A DNA stretch of 41,689 bases from a virus. A program made the position numbers and the translations under genes. The stretch spans positions 1-41,689 of the IMG/VR virus record IMGVR_UViG_3300006999_000002, one strand, 5' to 3'. Below the pieces are notes generated by a model. That model was not told where the DNA came from, ran no database searches, and saw only the letters and a program-made list of their open reading frames with translations. Below, in pieces: positions 21,410 through 29,981 of the stretch (the stretch's first letter is position 1; each line of letters begins with the position of its first letter).

Positions 21410-22954
21410 ATGGCAGATACAGCGCATGAACGCTACAGCCAGCTGGAGCGTGACCGCCAGCCATTCCTGGATCGAGCCCGAGACGCATCGAAGCTGACCG
21501 TCCCCTCCATGATCCCGCCGGATGGCCACAACAAGCACAGCCACCTGTACCAGCCGTATCAAAGCATTGGTGCTCGTGGCGTGAACAACCTGGCGTCCAA
21601 GCTGCTCCTGGCCCTCATGCCGCCGAACCAGACGTTCTTCTCGCTCAACATGAACGAGTTCGAGCTACAGGAAGAGGCCGGCAGCGAGGAGCAGTACGAG
21701 CAGATCAAAGAGGAAGTCAAGCAAGCGTTCTCCCGTATCGAGCGGGTGATCATTGAGAACCTGGAGCAATCCGCAGACCGAGTGGTCATATTCGAGGCGC
21801 TCAAGCACTTGATCATCGGCGGGAATGCCATGCTGTTCGTAGGTAAGGACGGGACTCGTTTGTTCACCTTGCCGCAGTATGTGGTCAGCCGAGACCCCAA
21901 CGGCAATGTAGTCGAGGCCGTGATCCACGAGCAGATGGACCGCCAGGCCCTGCCCTCTGATATTGAAGAGTCCATGGGCAACCAGCTAGACGAGCAGGGA
22001 GCCAACGAGGTCGATGTCTACACCTGGGTCAAGCGGGATGGCAACAAGTTCAAGTCCCACCAGGAGGTCATGGGCGTCAAGGTAGACGATACCGAGGCCG
22101 AGTATCCCATCGACCGGAGCCCGTTCCTACCGCTTCGGTTGCACAAGATCGACGGCGAGAGCTACGGGCGTGGGTTCATCGAGGAATACATCGGTGACCT
22201 CCACTCCCTGGAGATCCTGTCTCAGGCCATCGTTGACGGCAGCGCGGCCGCAGCCAAGGTCCTGTTCCTGGTGCATCCCAACGGAAGTACCCGGCAAAAG
22301 ACCCTTTCGGAGAAGCGCAGCGGCGACATCGCAGAGGGTAATCCCAACGATGTTGGCGTGATCCAGATGGAGAAGTTCAACGACTTCCGTGTGGCACAGG
22401 ACACAGCCCGCGGTATTGAGGACCGGCTGTCGTTCGCCATGCTGCTGAACACCGCGGTCCAGCGTGATGCCGAGCGTGTCACTGCCTCGGAGATTCGGTT
22501 CATGGCCCAGGAGCTTGAGGACGCATTGGGCGGGATCTACTCCGTCTTGTCCCAAGACTTCCAGCAGCCCTACGTGCTGCGAAAGATGTCCCTTCTGGAG
22601 AAGCAGGGCAAGCTCCCGAGCCTGCCCAAGGACAAGATCACCTTGTCTATCACAACTGGCATCCAGGCGCTCGGCAAGGGCCGAGACAAGAACACCCTGG
22701 TCCAGTTCATCCAGACCCTGGGCGAGACCCTTGGACCGGAGATCATCACGCAGTTCGTGGACGTGCGGAACTACATCACCCGCCTTGCTGCATCCGATGG
22801 CATCGACACCAAGGGCCTGATCAAGTCCGAAGAGGAAATCCAGCAGCAGCGTCAAGGCGCTCAGTTCCAGCAGCTGGTGGACAAGCTCGGCCCCGAGGCT
22901 ATGAAGGCGATCCAGGAACAACTTAAGCAACAGCAGCAGGGGCAGAATGGCTGA
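21410..22954 (+). CDS. Portal protein (T7 gp8-like)
   Basis: A 514-residue head-tail connector. The N terminus (ERYSQLERDRQPFLDRARD, then YQSIGARGVNNLASKLLLALMPPN) is characteristic of podovirus portals. The middle has the wing-type GGNAML and DGESYGRGFIEEYIGDL, and the C terminus is Gln-rich. Twelve copies would form the channel for DNA packaging and ejection. The gene end overlaps a short basic gene by 8 bases. Confidence 0.96.
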   Translation: MADTAHERYSQLERDRQPFLDRARDASKLTVPSMIPPDGHNKHSHLYQPYQSIGARGVNNLASKLLLALMPPNQTFFSLNMNEFELQEEAGSEEQYEQIKEEVKQAFSRIERVIIENLEQSADRVVIFEALKHLIIGGNAMLFVGKDGTRLFTLPQYVVSRDPNGNVVEAVIHEQMDRQALPSDIEESMGNQLDEQGANEVDVYTWVKRDGNKFKSHQEVMGVKVDDTEAEYPIDRSPFLPLRLHKIDGESYGRGFIEEYIGDLHSLEILSQAIVDGSAAAAKVLFLVHPNGSTRQKTLSEKRSGDIAEGNPNDVGVIQMEKFNDFRVAQDTARGIEDRLSFAMLLNTAVQRDAERVTASEIRFMAQELEDALGGIYSVLSQDFQQPYVLRKMSLLEKQGKLPSLPKDKITLSITTGIQALGKGRDKNTLVQFIQTLGETLGPEIITQFVDVRNYITRLAASDGIDTKGLIKSEEEIQQQRQGAQFQQLVDKLGPEAMKAIQEQLKQQQQGQNG

Positions 22955-23120
22955 ACAGAAACCCACTACCCAGAAGGGGAGCCAGGCGAAACGTAAGTCT
23001 GCTCCCGCTACCAACACCACCAAGCAGGCCCAGGATCGAATCTCCGAGAAGGTGAAACCCTTCCGCCGGAAGCAGGGAAAGATCACTCAGGGCCGCAACG
23101 GCACCATCCACATCAACTGA
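22947..23120 (+). CDS. Small basic protein between portal and scaffold, 57 aa
   Basis: The ATG lies inside the portal gene end with AGGGG 5 bases upstream. The 57-residue product is very basic and Gln/Thr-rich (AEQKPTTQKGSQAKRKS, then KVKPFRRKQGK) and ends in NGTIHIN. No fold is recognised. It could bind DNA or the negatively charged scaffold. The space between portal and scaffold is otherwise only 7 bases, which supports it being a gene. Confidence 0.65.
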   Translation: MAEQKPTTQKGSQAKRKSAPATNTTKQAQDRISEKVKPFRRKQGKITQGRNGTIHIN

Positions 23121-23127
23121 GGGACCT

Positions 23128-23937
23128 ATGGCCGAAAATCACAGCGTGAACATGGACTCCGGCCAGACCGGGCCGACTCCCCCGGAGCAACAGCAGCCGG
23201 GAACCAACCAGAACCAGGAAGGTGAGAACCAGCGGCCGGAATGGCTCCCCGAGAAGTTCAACTCCCCTGACGAGCTTGCCAAGGCGTATACCGAGCTTGA
23301 GGCCCGCCTCGGTCGCGGCGAACAGCAGCAGGAGCAGCAGGAAGAGGGCCAGGAGTCTCAGGACGGCCAGCAGCAGGAAGAGAGCCAAGAGTCTCAAGAC
23401 CAGGTGGTTTACTCCGAGCAGGTCGATAAGGCCCTGAACAACGCTGGCATCCAGCCCACTGAGGTTCAGAAGGAATACAGCGAGAACGGCGGCCTGTCCG
23501 ACGAGACCTACTCCAAGCTGGAGCAGGCGGGCTATCCCCGGGAAATGGTGGATGCCTACGTCCAGCAGATGGAGTCCCAGGCCAACCAGGGCGTCCAGGA
23601 GGTCATGCAGGAGGCTGGCGGCCAAGACCAGTATAACAACATGGTCGAGTGGGCCAAGGCCAACCTGTCCAGCAACGAGATCGCTGAGTTCAACGCTGCC
23701 GTGAACGGCGGCAAGGAAGCAGCGAAGTGGGCTGTCCGAGGCCTGGCTTCCAAGTATGCGGCGGCAGAGGGCTCCGAGCCCGGGCGTCAGCTTGGCGGGC
23801 GGCAGTCCAGCGCATCCTCGGATACCTTCCGCTCCACCCAGCAGGTGGTCGAGGCGATGAAGGATTCCCGCTACCAGAGCGACCCGGCGTACCGCCAGTA
23901 CGTACAGGACAAGCTCGCTCGTTCCAACGTGTTTTAA
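23128..23937 (+). CDS. Capsid assembly scaffolding protein (T7 gp9-like)
   Basis: A 269-residue acidic protein, with Gln/Glu-rich repeats in 65-95 (QQQEQQEEGQESQDGQQQEE region) and helical C-terminal half ending in AYRQYVQDKLARSNVF. RPEWLPEKFNSPDELAKAYTELE (31-53) is a signature of podovirus scaffolds. It guides capsid assembly and leaves before DNA filling. Unlike in T7, the capsid gene does not follow at once: lysis-type genes intervene. Confidence 0.94.
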   Translation: MAENHSVNMDSGQTGPTPPEQQQPGTNQNQEGENQRPEWLPEKFNSPDELAKAYTELEARLGRGEQQQEQQEEGQESQDGQQQEESQESQDQVVYSEQVDKALNNAGIQPTEVQKEYSENGGLSDETYSKLEQAGYPREMVDAYVQQMESQANQGVQEVMQEAGGQDQYNNMVEWAKANLSSNEIAEFNAAVNGGKEAAKWAVRGLASKYAAAEGSEPGRQLGGRQSSASSDTFRSTQQVVEAMKDSRYQSDPAYRQYVQDKLARSNVF

Positions 23938-23946
23938 GGGGGCACC

Positions 23947-24177
23947 ATGGAGTTTAACGCTGAAATCGTGAGCGTAGTCCTCGGCGGCATTCTCGCCGCG
24001 AAGGGCCTGGCTATGTACATCGTGAATACCACCGATACTCCCCGCGACGACAAGTGGGTGGGCACTGCGTACAAGGTGGTCGAGAAGGTCGCCGGTATTC
24101 TCAACGACGACAAGGCCAAGCAGCTTCCGGGCGAGAACGAAGAGGACGTGAAGGCCGGCAAGATCGGCAACAGCTGA
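23947..24177 (+). CDS. Holin-like membrane protein, 76 aa
   Basis: A 76-residue protein with one hydrophobic segment (about 7-25, IVSVVLGGILAAKGLAMYIV) and a charged amphipathic C-terminal half (DKWVGTAYKVVEKVAGI). Size, single transmembrane segment and location upstream of spanin-like genes fit a small holin that releases the amidase. The stop overlaps the next start (TGATG). No family match is certain. A structural membrane protein is the alternative. Confidence 0.55.
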   Translation: MEFNAEIVSVVLGGILAAKGLAMYIVNTTDTPRDDKWVGTAYKVVEKVAGILNDDKAKQLPGENEEDVKAGKIGNS

Positions 24178-24404
24178 TGAGCTTTCTACAGGCCCTACGG
24201 TCCCTCCTGTCGGCAGTCGGTAAGGCCCTGTCGATGTGGAGGGACTACGAGGCCGAGGAGGACGGCAAGAATGAGCTACGTGCGAAGCAAAGGAAGAGCC
24301 AGCTGGAAGCCGCAAGAGAAGCTCAGGAAATCGAAGAGGCTATCTCTAGTGCTTCTGACGATGAGCTTAATCGCCGGCTGCGCCGTCCCTCCGAGCGGTC
24401 CTGA
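24177..24404 (+). CDS. Possible inner-spanin-like coiled-coil protein
   Basis: The start overlaps the holin-like stop. The 75-residue product begins with an amphipathic helix (FLQALRSLLSAVGKALSMW) and continues as a charged coiled coil to DDELNRRLRRPSERS, an ending often seen in Rz-type and neighbouring lysis proteins. A full transmembrane segment is not visible, so the inner-spanin call is tentative. The lipoprotein gene begins inside it in another frame, as Rz1 does within Rz. Confidence 0.5.
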   Translation: MSFLQALRSLLSAVGKALSMWRDYEAEEDGKNELRAKQRKSQLEAAREAQEIEEAISSASDDELNRRLRRPSERS

Positions 24405-24534
24405 AACCGCCTGCCCTGTATGGGCCGCTGACAACACCTTCTATCCCTCCGAGGAGGTCATCCAGTCCATGTCTCGGGATGAAAAAGAACAAGTCGCTGA
24501 GATCAACACAGAGACTGAGACCTTCTGCAATTGA
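24271..24534 (+). CDS. Outer-spanin-like lipoprotein (Rz1-like)
   Basis: An 87-residue protein in the +1 frame relative to its host gene, with GAGGAG 10 bases upstream. A basic start (1-23) leads to a hydrophobic segment LSLVLLTMSL and lipobox LIAGC with Cys37, giving a 51-residue mature lipoprotein with Pro-rich start (CAVPPSGPETAC). The nested layout and lipobox match the outer spanin Rz1 that fuses inner and outer membranes in lysis. The n-region is longer than usual. Confidence 0.65.
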   Translation: MSYVRSKGRASWKPQEKLRKSKRLSLVLLTMSLIAGCAVPPSGPETACPVWAADNTFYPSEEVIQSMSRDEKEQVAEINTETETFCN

Positions 24535-24592
24535 GTTCCCTTCTCTAGGGCTAGCAACAAAGCCGACACGCTTCCTCACAGCGCAACTTGTG

Positions 24593-24688
24593 ACCCGGTA
24601 ACGGGTATCGCCCCGGGGACGCCCGGGGAGTCGGCTCCTTTTTCTTTCCCCTCTGTGAATCGGCAAGTCTCCACCCCTCCTAAGGGGG
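24593..24688 (+). terminator. Structured leader before capsid gene with terminator-like hairpin
   Basis: The 296-base gap between lysis genes and capsid holds several stems: ACCCG/CGGGT (24593-24606), CCCCGGG/CCCGGGG (24611-24628), GGAG-TCGG-CTCC followed by TTTTTCTTT (24627-24647), and CCCCT/AGGGG (24674-24687) inside GTCT/AGAC. The second and third share bases 24627-24628 and exclude each other in part. The third is a Rho-independent terminator shape, so transcription may be attenuated before the capsid gene. Confidence 0.5.
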
Positions 24689-24830
24689 CAGACAGCCTGC
24701 AACCCCAAGAATGTCCCGCGAAGGACGCCTTGGCCCGCTGCGGCGGACAACCTTGCGCGGACGACGTGTGGAGTTCCGGTCGGGTTAGGCACTCAACCGA
24801 TCTCACACATCTTTCAAGGGGAAGATAATA

Positions 24831-25772
24831 ATGGCAGACGCTACTCCGAGCCGTCCGGGTAACGACGGCAGCACCGATCTCGCGCTGTTTCTCAAGGTAT
24901 TCAGTGGCGAGGTCCTGACCGCTTTCAATAACAAGCAGGTGATGATGGACAAGCACTTTGTGCGGACCATCAGCCAGGGCAAGAGTGCTCAGTTCCCGGT
25001 GACCTGGAAGGCGAGCGCCCAGTACCACACCCCGGGCGCGGAGCTTACCGGCTCCAACCAGTTCACCCATCGTGAGCGCATCATCAACATCGACCAGCTG
25101 CTGGTGTCGGACACCTTCGTCAGCCAGATCGACGAGGCGATGAACCACTACGACGTCCGCTCGATCTACTCCACCCAGCTGGGCGAGGCGCTGGCCAACG
25201 AGTTTGACAAGAACGTCCAGATCGTCGGCCTGCTCGGCGCCCGTGAGGCGGCCGATACCCTGTTCACTGGTCATCCGGGTGGTAAGACCCTGACCAATGC
25301 GGACTACGCCACTGTGGGCGAGACCCTGGCCAGCGGCATGTTCGAGGCGGCCCAGGCCCTCGACGAGAAGGACGTCCCGGAGGACGACCGCTATCTTACC
25401 GTGCGGCCGGCGCAGTATTACCTGCTCGCTGAGACGCCGAAGGTCCTGAACCGGGACTGGGGCGGCCGTGGTTCGTTCGCGGATGGCAACGTCCTGAACG
25501 TCGCCGGCATCAACGTGGTCAAGTCCAACAACCTGCCGAACACCAACATTGCGTCCAGCCCCGCCGGTGCCAACAACACCTACCACGGTGACTTCTCGAG
25601 CACCGTCGGTCTGGTTCACCAGCGTACCGCGGTGGGCACGGTCAAGCTGCTCGATCTCTCCATGGAAAGCGAGTGGCAGATCAACCGTCAGGGCTACCTG
25701 ATGGTCGCCAAGTTCGCCATGGGTCACGACTACCTCCGCCCGGAGGCGGCGGTCGAACTGGCCACTGCGTAA
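24831..25772 (+). CDS. Major capsid protein (T7 gp10-like)
   Basis: A 313-residue HK97-fold capsid protein, close to the 345 residues of T7 gp10A. Typical stretches: LALFLKVFSGEVLTAFNNKQVM near the start, SAQFPVTWKASAQYHTPGAEL, and YLTVRPAQYYLLAETPKVLN. AAGGGGAAG stands 6 to 14 bases before ATG, a strong ribosome binding site for a highly expressed gene. It is isolated between a structured leader and a strong terminator, so its expression can be set separately. No frameshifted longer form is apparent. Confidence 0.96.
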   Translation: MADATPSRPGNDGSTDLALFLKVFSGEVLTAFNNKQVMMDKHFVRTISQGKSAQFPVTWKASAQYHTPGAELTGSNQFTHRERIINIDQLLVSDTFVSQIDEAMNHYDVRSIYSTQLGEALANEFDKNVQIVGLLGAREAADTLFTGHPGGKTLTNADYATVGETLASGMFEAAQALDEKDVPEDDRYLTVRPAQYYLLAETPKVLNRDWGGRGSFADGNVLNVAGINVVKSNNLPNTNIASSPAGANNTYHGDFSSTVGLVHQRTAVGTVKLLDLSMESEWQINRQGYLMVAKFAMGHDYLRPEAAVELATA

Positions 25773-25778
25773 CCCTTC

Positions 25779-25816
25779 TAGGGGCGGCTCCTTTCGAGGG
25801 GCTGCCCCTATTTTTT
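25779..25816 (+). terminator. Terminator after capsid gene (T-phi analogue)
   Basis: TAGGGGCGGCTCC (25779-25791) pairs, with a few G-T pairs, with GGGGCTGCCCCTA (25798-25810) and is followed by TTTTTT (25811-25816). It starts 6 bases after the capsid stop, exactly where T7 carries its main late terminator. Partial read-through must feed the tail genes. Confidence 0.9.
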
Positions 25817-25829
25817 GTTTGGAGGCTCA

Positions 25830-26435
25830 ATGACAGTCGGAAAGACCACTCGACTTGAAGCTGTCAACACTCTCCTGGAGACTATCGGGCTTGCCCCTAT
25901 CAACACGCTCACGGGGACGAAGACCGCGGACGTGATCAAGGCCGAGAACGTCCTCGATGAAGTCTCCCGGGAAGTGCAGACCATGGGCTGGTATTTCAAC
26001 ACCGAAGAGGAATACCCCCTAGCCCGTAACAACAACAACGAAATCGAAGTCCCGCCGAACATCATGTGGATGGACTTCGAGCCCCGCGGGTTTACCAAGA
26101 TCGACCCGGTGATCCGCGGAGATCGACTCTACGACAAGGCGAACCGAACCTACAAGTTCGACGAGAACATCGAGGCGACGGTCATCATTGCTCTGGACTT
26201 CAACGAGCTACCGGAGACCGCCCGTCGCTACGTCACGATCCGAGCAGCCCGCATATTCGGTGACCGTATGGTTGGCGAACAGGCGCTGCATGGATTCACC
26301 CGTACCGACGAACAACGCGCCTGGATCAACTTCAAGGATTGGCAAGGTGAGACCGCAGATCGGTCCATCTTCGACAGTCCTGACATGGCGGAATACAAGC
26401 TGCGCGGTCGGTTCATTCCGAGAGGGATCACATGA
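25830..26435 (+). CDS. Tail tubular protein A (T7 gp11-like)
   Basis: A 201-residue gatekeeper protein, from ATG 25830 with GGAGG 5 bases upstream (the frame extends 5 codons further into the terminator T tract). TRLEAVNTLLETIGLAPINTL at the N terminus and SREVQTMGWYFNTEEEYPL are diagnostic of gp11. It forms a dodecamer below the portal. The stop overlaps the tail tube B start (ATGA). Confidence 0.95.
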   Translation: MTVGKTTRLEAVNTLLETIGLAPINTLTGTKTADVIKAENVLDEVSREVQTMGWYFNTEEEYPLARNNNNEIEVPPNIMWMDFEPRGFTKIDPVIRGDRLYDKANRTYKFDENIEATVIIALDFNELPETARRYVTIRAARIFGDRMVGEQALHGFTRTDEQRAWINFKDWQGETADRSIFDSPDMAEYKLRGRFIPRGIT

Positions 26436-28876
26436 GCTTCATCAGTACCTCAATCCCGAACCTGATCAACGGCGTCTCGCAGCAGCCCCCGACGCTCCGT
26501 AGGGCCTCCCAGGCCGAGCTACAGGAGAACGCCTATCCTTCGGTGGTTGAAGGGCTGAAAAAGCGACAGCCGACCAAGCACATTGAGGTCCTCGACTCGC
26601 TGGACCTTACGGACGCCCACGTCCACACCATCAACCGCGACCTGAACGAGCGTTACGTGGTCGTCACCTATTTCGACAGTAACGCCGGACAGCACACGAT
26701 CCGGGTGTTCGACGTGGACGGCAACGAGCAGACCGTCAACTTCAGCGCGAGTCGGTCTTACCTGGATCCGGGGAGCGCCTCGGTTCGGGACTCCATCAAG
26801 ACCATGACGGTTGCTGACTTCACGTTCATTCTGAATACCAACAAGACCGCTGCCTATACGGCCGACCTGACTAGCGTTAGGCCCCCAGAGGGGTTGGTGT
26901 TTTGCCAGCAGGGCAACTACGGGCAGACCTACCAGATCCTCATAAACGGGACCGTGAAGGCGGAGTACATCACACCAGATGGGTCCCAATCGAACCATGT
27001 CAAAGCGATCTCAACCAGCGCCATCGTAGACGGGCTTCTCAACGGGACGGCCCTTAATGGCGCTTCGGCCCCCTCTTCTCTTGCAGGGACTCTCAATAGC
27101 AACGACTGGACGTTCACTTCGGTCCCCGCTAACGGGTCCACCATTTACATCCGCAACGAGAACAACAACGACTTCACCCTGGGAACCACCAGCGGACAAG
27201 GCGGAACTTCCCTCAAGGCGATCAAGGACTCCATTCAGCGTTTCTCGGACCTCCCTGTTACCGCGTGGCCTGGGTTCAAGGTCAAGATCGCGGGCGACCA
27301 AACGTCTCAGTTCGACGACTACTACGTCTCTTTTGAAGAGTCCAACTCGGCCACAGGAGAAGGTGTCTGGAAAGAGACCATCAAAGACGGAATCGTCTAC
27401 AAGCTCCGGGGCGACCTCATGCCCCATTCGCTAGTCAGGGAGTCTGACGGCACGTTTACGTTCAAGGAAGTCTCTTGGGGCACAAGGTCGGTAGGCGACG
27501 AGGCGAGCGCAGAAGATCCGAGCTTTATAGGCCGGAAGATCAACGACATTTTCTTCCACAAGAACCGCTTGGGATTACTGGCTGACCAGAACGTAATCAT
27601 GTCCCGGGCCGGGAAGTTCTTCGAGTTCTTCCCTGACACCGTGACGACAGTCCTGGACGGGGACCCCATCGACGTCACTGCGTCGAGCACCAAGGTCTCC
27701 ATCCTGAAACACGCTGTACCGTGGGGCCAGAAGCTCCTGCTGTTCTCTGATCAGAGCCAGTTCATCCTCCAGGGGAATCCCTTGCTGACGCCGTCAACGG
27801 TGTCCATCGACCTGGTGACCGGATTCGAGTCGTCTAGTCGAACCCGCCCTGTGGTGTCCGGGAAGAACGTGTTCTTCGCCGTGGACAGCGGCCAGTTCTC
27901 CAACATTCTGGAGTTCTTCCGAGACGGGACCATTGACTCCCACGACGCCAACGACATCACTGGACACGTCCCCAAGTACGTCGCCGGTAAGGCATTCGAT
28001 ATGGCGTCGTCTCCTAACGAGGACCTGTTGACGGTCATCGGAGAGAATGAACAGGACGCCATCTACAACTACAAGTTCTTCTGGGAGGGCAACGAGAAGC
28101 TCCAGTCGGCCTGGTCGAAGTGGAAGTTCAACGGTGCTCGGCTCCTCGGGGCGGACTTCATTGGCACGGAACTGTACCTCTTGATGGTCCGCAACGGTAA
28201 CTTGGTGTTGGAGTCCATGTCGGTAGAGACCGGCTTGGCGGACCCCAACTCGGAGTACCTCACGCACTTAGATCAGAAGGCCCCCGAGTCTGATTGCTCT
28301 TCGGCCTATAACAGCACGGACAATGAGACCACCATTACGCTACCCTATAACGTGCCGGTGGATGAAGAGGTCCAGGTTGTTACCCGTGCGGCAGCGGACG
28401 GCTCCACAACGCCGGGGCGCTTGCTCAAGGTAGTAAGCCGTCCTGGGACCAGCCAGGTAGTGGTCAAGGGCGACGCATCCTCGACGCTGTTCTATGTGGG
28501 CACGCCCTACCTGATGCGCTACCAGTTCTCCCAGCCGGTGATCCGAGAGGATTCCGGCAACGGCAGCACTGTGGTCGGCACCGGCCGGCTCAACGTGCGG
28601 TTCTGGACCGTCCACTTCGACAACACCGGCTACTTCGAGCTTCACGTCTCGCCGTTCTACCGGGGGACTTCTGTCTACCCCTACACCGGGCGAGTGCTCG
28701 GGCAGAAAGACAACGTAATCGGGGCTGCGTCAATCAGCAGCGGCACCTTCCGAGCCCCTGTGATGGCGAAGAATGACGAAGTGACCATCGAGCTACAGTC
28801 CGAATCCTTCCTCCCGTGCTTCTTCCAGAGCGTGGACTGGGAGGCGCTGTACTTCCTCAGGAGTCGCAGGGCATGA
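26432..28876 (+). CDS. Tail tubular protein B (T7 gp12-like nozzle)
   Basis: An 814-residue protein (T7 gp12 794 aa). SIPNLINGVSQQPPTLRRASQAE at the N terminus is the hallmark of gp12, followed by beta-rich domains with FIGRKINDIFFHKNRLGLLADQNVIMSR near 366-393. Six copies form the nozzle of the short tail. It overlaps the gp11-like gene by 4 bases and the gp13-like gene by 4. Confidence 0.96.
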   Translation: MSFISTSIPNLINGVSQQPPTLRRASQAELQENAYPSVVEGLKKRQPTKHIEVLDSLDLTDAHVHTINRDLNERYVVVTYFDSNAGQHTIRVFDVDGNEQTVNFSASRSYLDPGSASVRDSIKTMTVADFTFILNTNKTAAYTADLTSVRPPEGLVFCQQGNYGQTYQILINGTVKAEYITPDGSQSNHVKAISTSAIVDGLLNGTALNGASAPSSLAGTLNSNDWTFTSVPANGSTIYIRNENNNDFTLGTTSGQGGTSLKAIKDSIQRFSDLPVTAWPGFKVKIAGDQTSQFDDYYVSFEESNSATGEGVWKETIKDGIVYKLRGDLMPHSLVRESDGTFTFKEVSWGTRSVGDEASAEDPSFIGRKINDIFFHKNRLGLLADQNVIMSRAGKFFEFFPDTVTTVLDGDPIDVTASSTKVSILKHAVPWGQKLLLFSDQSQFILQGNPLLTPSTVSIDLVTGFESSSRTRPVVSGKNVFFAVDSGQFSNILEFFRDGTIDSHDANDITGHVPKYVAGKAFDMASSPNEDLLTVIGENEQDAIYNYKFFWEGNEKLQSAWSKWKFNGARLLGADFIGTELYLLMVRNGNLVLESMSVETGLADPNSEYLTHLDQKAPESDCSSAYNSTDNETTITLPYNVPVDEEVQVVTRAAADGSTTPGRLLKVVSRPGTSQVVVKGDASSTLFYVGTPYLMRYQFSQPVIREDSGNGSTVVGTGRLNVRFWTVHFDNTGYFELHVSPFYRGTSVYPYTGRVLGQKDNVIGAASISSGTFRAPVMAKNDEVTIELQSESFLPCFFQSVDWEALYFLRSRRA

Positions 28877-29346
28877 GGATTGTCCTCCGTAAGGCCACCC
28901 TTCAGGACTGCTGGTCGTTGGGAACGAAGCTGCGAGAGGAGGACAAGGCAGAGATCAGGGCATCCAGTGGGCGAACCCCCACGCTTGCCTTGATGTCCGC
29001 CTGGGATAACTCGGGGCTGCCCCTGACCATCTACGCTGAGGACGACGTAGAGTCGATCCGCGTAGGTATGTGGGGCGTAGTCCCGACCCCGGGCGAGCCT
29101 ATGGCTGGGGCTATCTGGATGATGGCCCTTCCAGAACTGAGGCTGGCCAAGATGTCCTTCCTTAGAGTCAGCGTGGGCTATGTGGACGTGCTCAACGATC
29201 ATTACCCGGTCCTCTATAACACAGTCGATGCCCGGAACACGTTACATCTGAAGTGGCTGCGGTGGACCGGGTTCACTTTCATCCAACGCCACGAGCACTT
29301 CGGCTATGAACAACGGCCGTTCTACGAATTCGTGAGAGTGAGATAA
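28873..29346 (+). CDS. gp13-like internal virion protein (DUF2833/GNAT-like)
   Basis: A 157-residue protein from ATG 28873, overlapping the nozzle stop (ATGA). RIVLRKATLQDCWSLGTKLREEDKAEI, VGMWGVVP and NTLHLKWLRWTGFTFI agree with the T7 gp13/DUF2833 pattern, which has an acetyltransferase-like fold. In T7 gp13 is needed for correct virion core assembly. It stands at the start of the core-protein cluster, in T7 order. Confidence 0.85.
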   Translation: MRIVLRKATLQDCWSLGTKLREEDKAEIRASSGRTPTLALMSAWDNSGLPLTIYAEDDVESIRVGMWGVVPTPGEPMAGAIWMMALPELRLAKMSFLRVSVGYVDVLNDHYPVLYNTVDARNTLHLKWLRWTGFTFIQRHEHFGYEQRPFYEFVRVR

Positions 29347-29348
29347 CC

Positions 29349-29969
29349 ATGTGTGAGCCAACTACGATCATGGCCACCACGGCGGCGATCAGCGCGGCGA
29401 GCACAGCGACCAGCGCCATCGCTAAGAACCAGCAGGCTGAAGCCCAGGCTCAACACCAGCAGCAGGTCTTCCAGCGGAACAAGGAACGGGCTCTGGAGGC
29501 CCGGACGCAGAAGGTCTTCATGGAGAACCTGCGCCAACAGCAGGAGGCCCAGGCCGCCTCGCAGCGTATCCAGAAGACTGAACGCCAGGCCGCGGAAGCC
29601 CGGTCCAGAGCCCGAGTGGCTGCCGGGGAGTCCGGGGTCTCGGGGCGCTCTGTTGACGCGCTCCTGGCTGACTTCTATCAGCAGGAAGCCGAGTTCCGCT
29701 CCGCGGTGCAGCACAACCTCCAGCTGTCTGACCGCCAGAGCGAGGCCCGTAAGGATTCCCTCGTTACTCAGCAGGAAGGCCGTGTGGCAGCCGCCCAGCC
29801 CCAGCCGGTTCAGCGACCGAACTTCCTTGGCGCTGCGCTGCAAATCGGCGCTACTGGTCTCCGTGGGGCACAGCAAATCAACAAGATCAGCGGGCCGTCT
29901 CCAGACGTGAGCAGCCCGGATAATTCTTTCCAGGGAGTAGCAGCCGCTATTCCTCCCGGCCGTCGATAA
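29349..29969 (+). CDS. Internal virion protein gp14-like
   Basis: A 206-residue protein (T7 gp14 196 aa). It starts with MCEPTTIMATTAAISAAS, continues as a Gln-rich helix (30-110, QQQVFQRNKERALEARTQK) with ESGVSGRSVDALLADF, a conserved element of gp14. On infection it is ejected first and forms a pore in the outer membrane. Follows the gp13-like gene by 2 bases. Confidence 0.9.
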   Translation: MCEPTTIMATTAAISAASTATSAIAKNQQAEAQAQHQQQVFQRNKERALEARTQKVFMENLRQQQEAQAASQRIQKTERQAAEARSRARVAAGESGVSGRSVDALLADFYQQEAEFRSAVQHNLQLSDRQSEARKDSLVTQQEGRVAAAQPQPVQRPNFLGAALQIGATGLRGAQQINKISGPSPDVSSPDNSFQGVAAAIPPGRR

Positions 29970-29981
29970 TAGGAGACATGA

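Noticed and set aside
23113-24315. A 400-codon minus-strand frame opposite the scaffold gene
   Set aside because: It is the antisense of Gln/Glu-rich scaffold codons and gives Leu-rich low-complexity sequence with no start signal.
24730-24746. Promoter-like TTGGCCCGCTGCGGCGG before the capsid gene
   Set aside because: It resembles the phage promoter core but needs a gap and an insertion to align, so it is not listed as a promoter.
24576-25727. A long (383-codon) open frame on the minus strand opposite the capsid gene
   Set aside because: It is an antisense shadow caused by GC-rich codon use of the capsid gene. The + strand frame gives a clear capsid protein.
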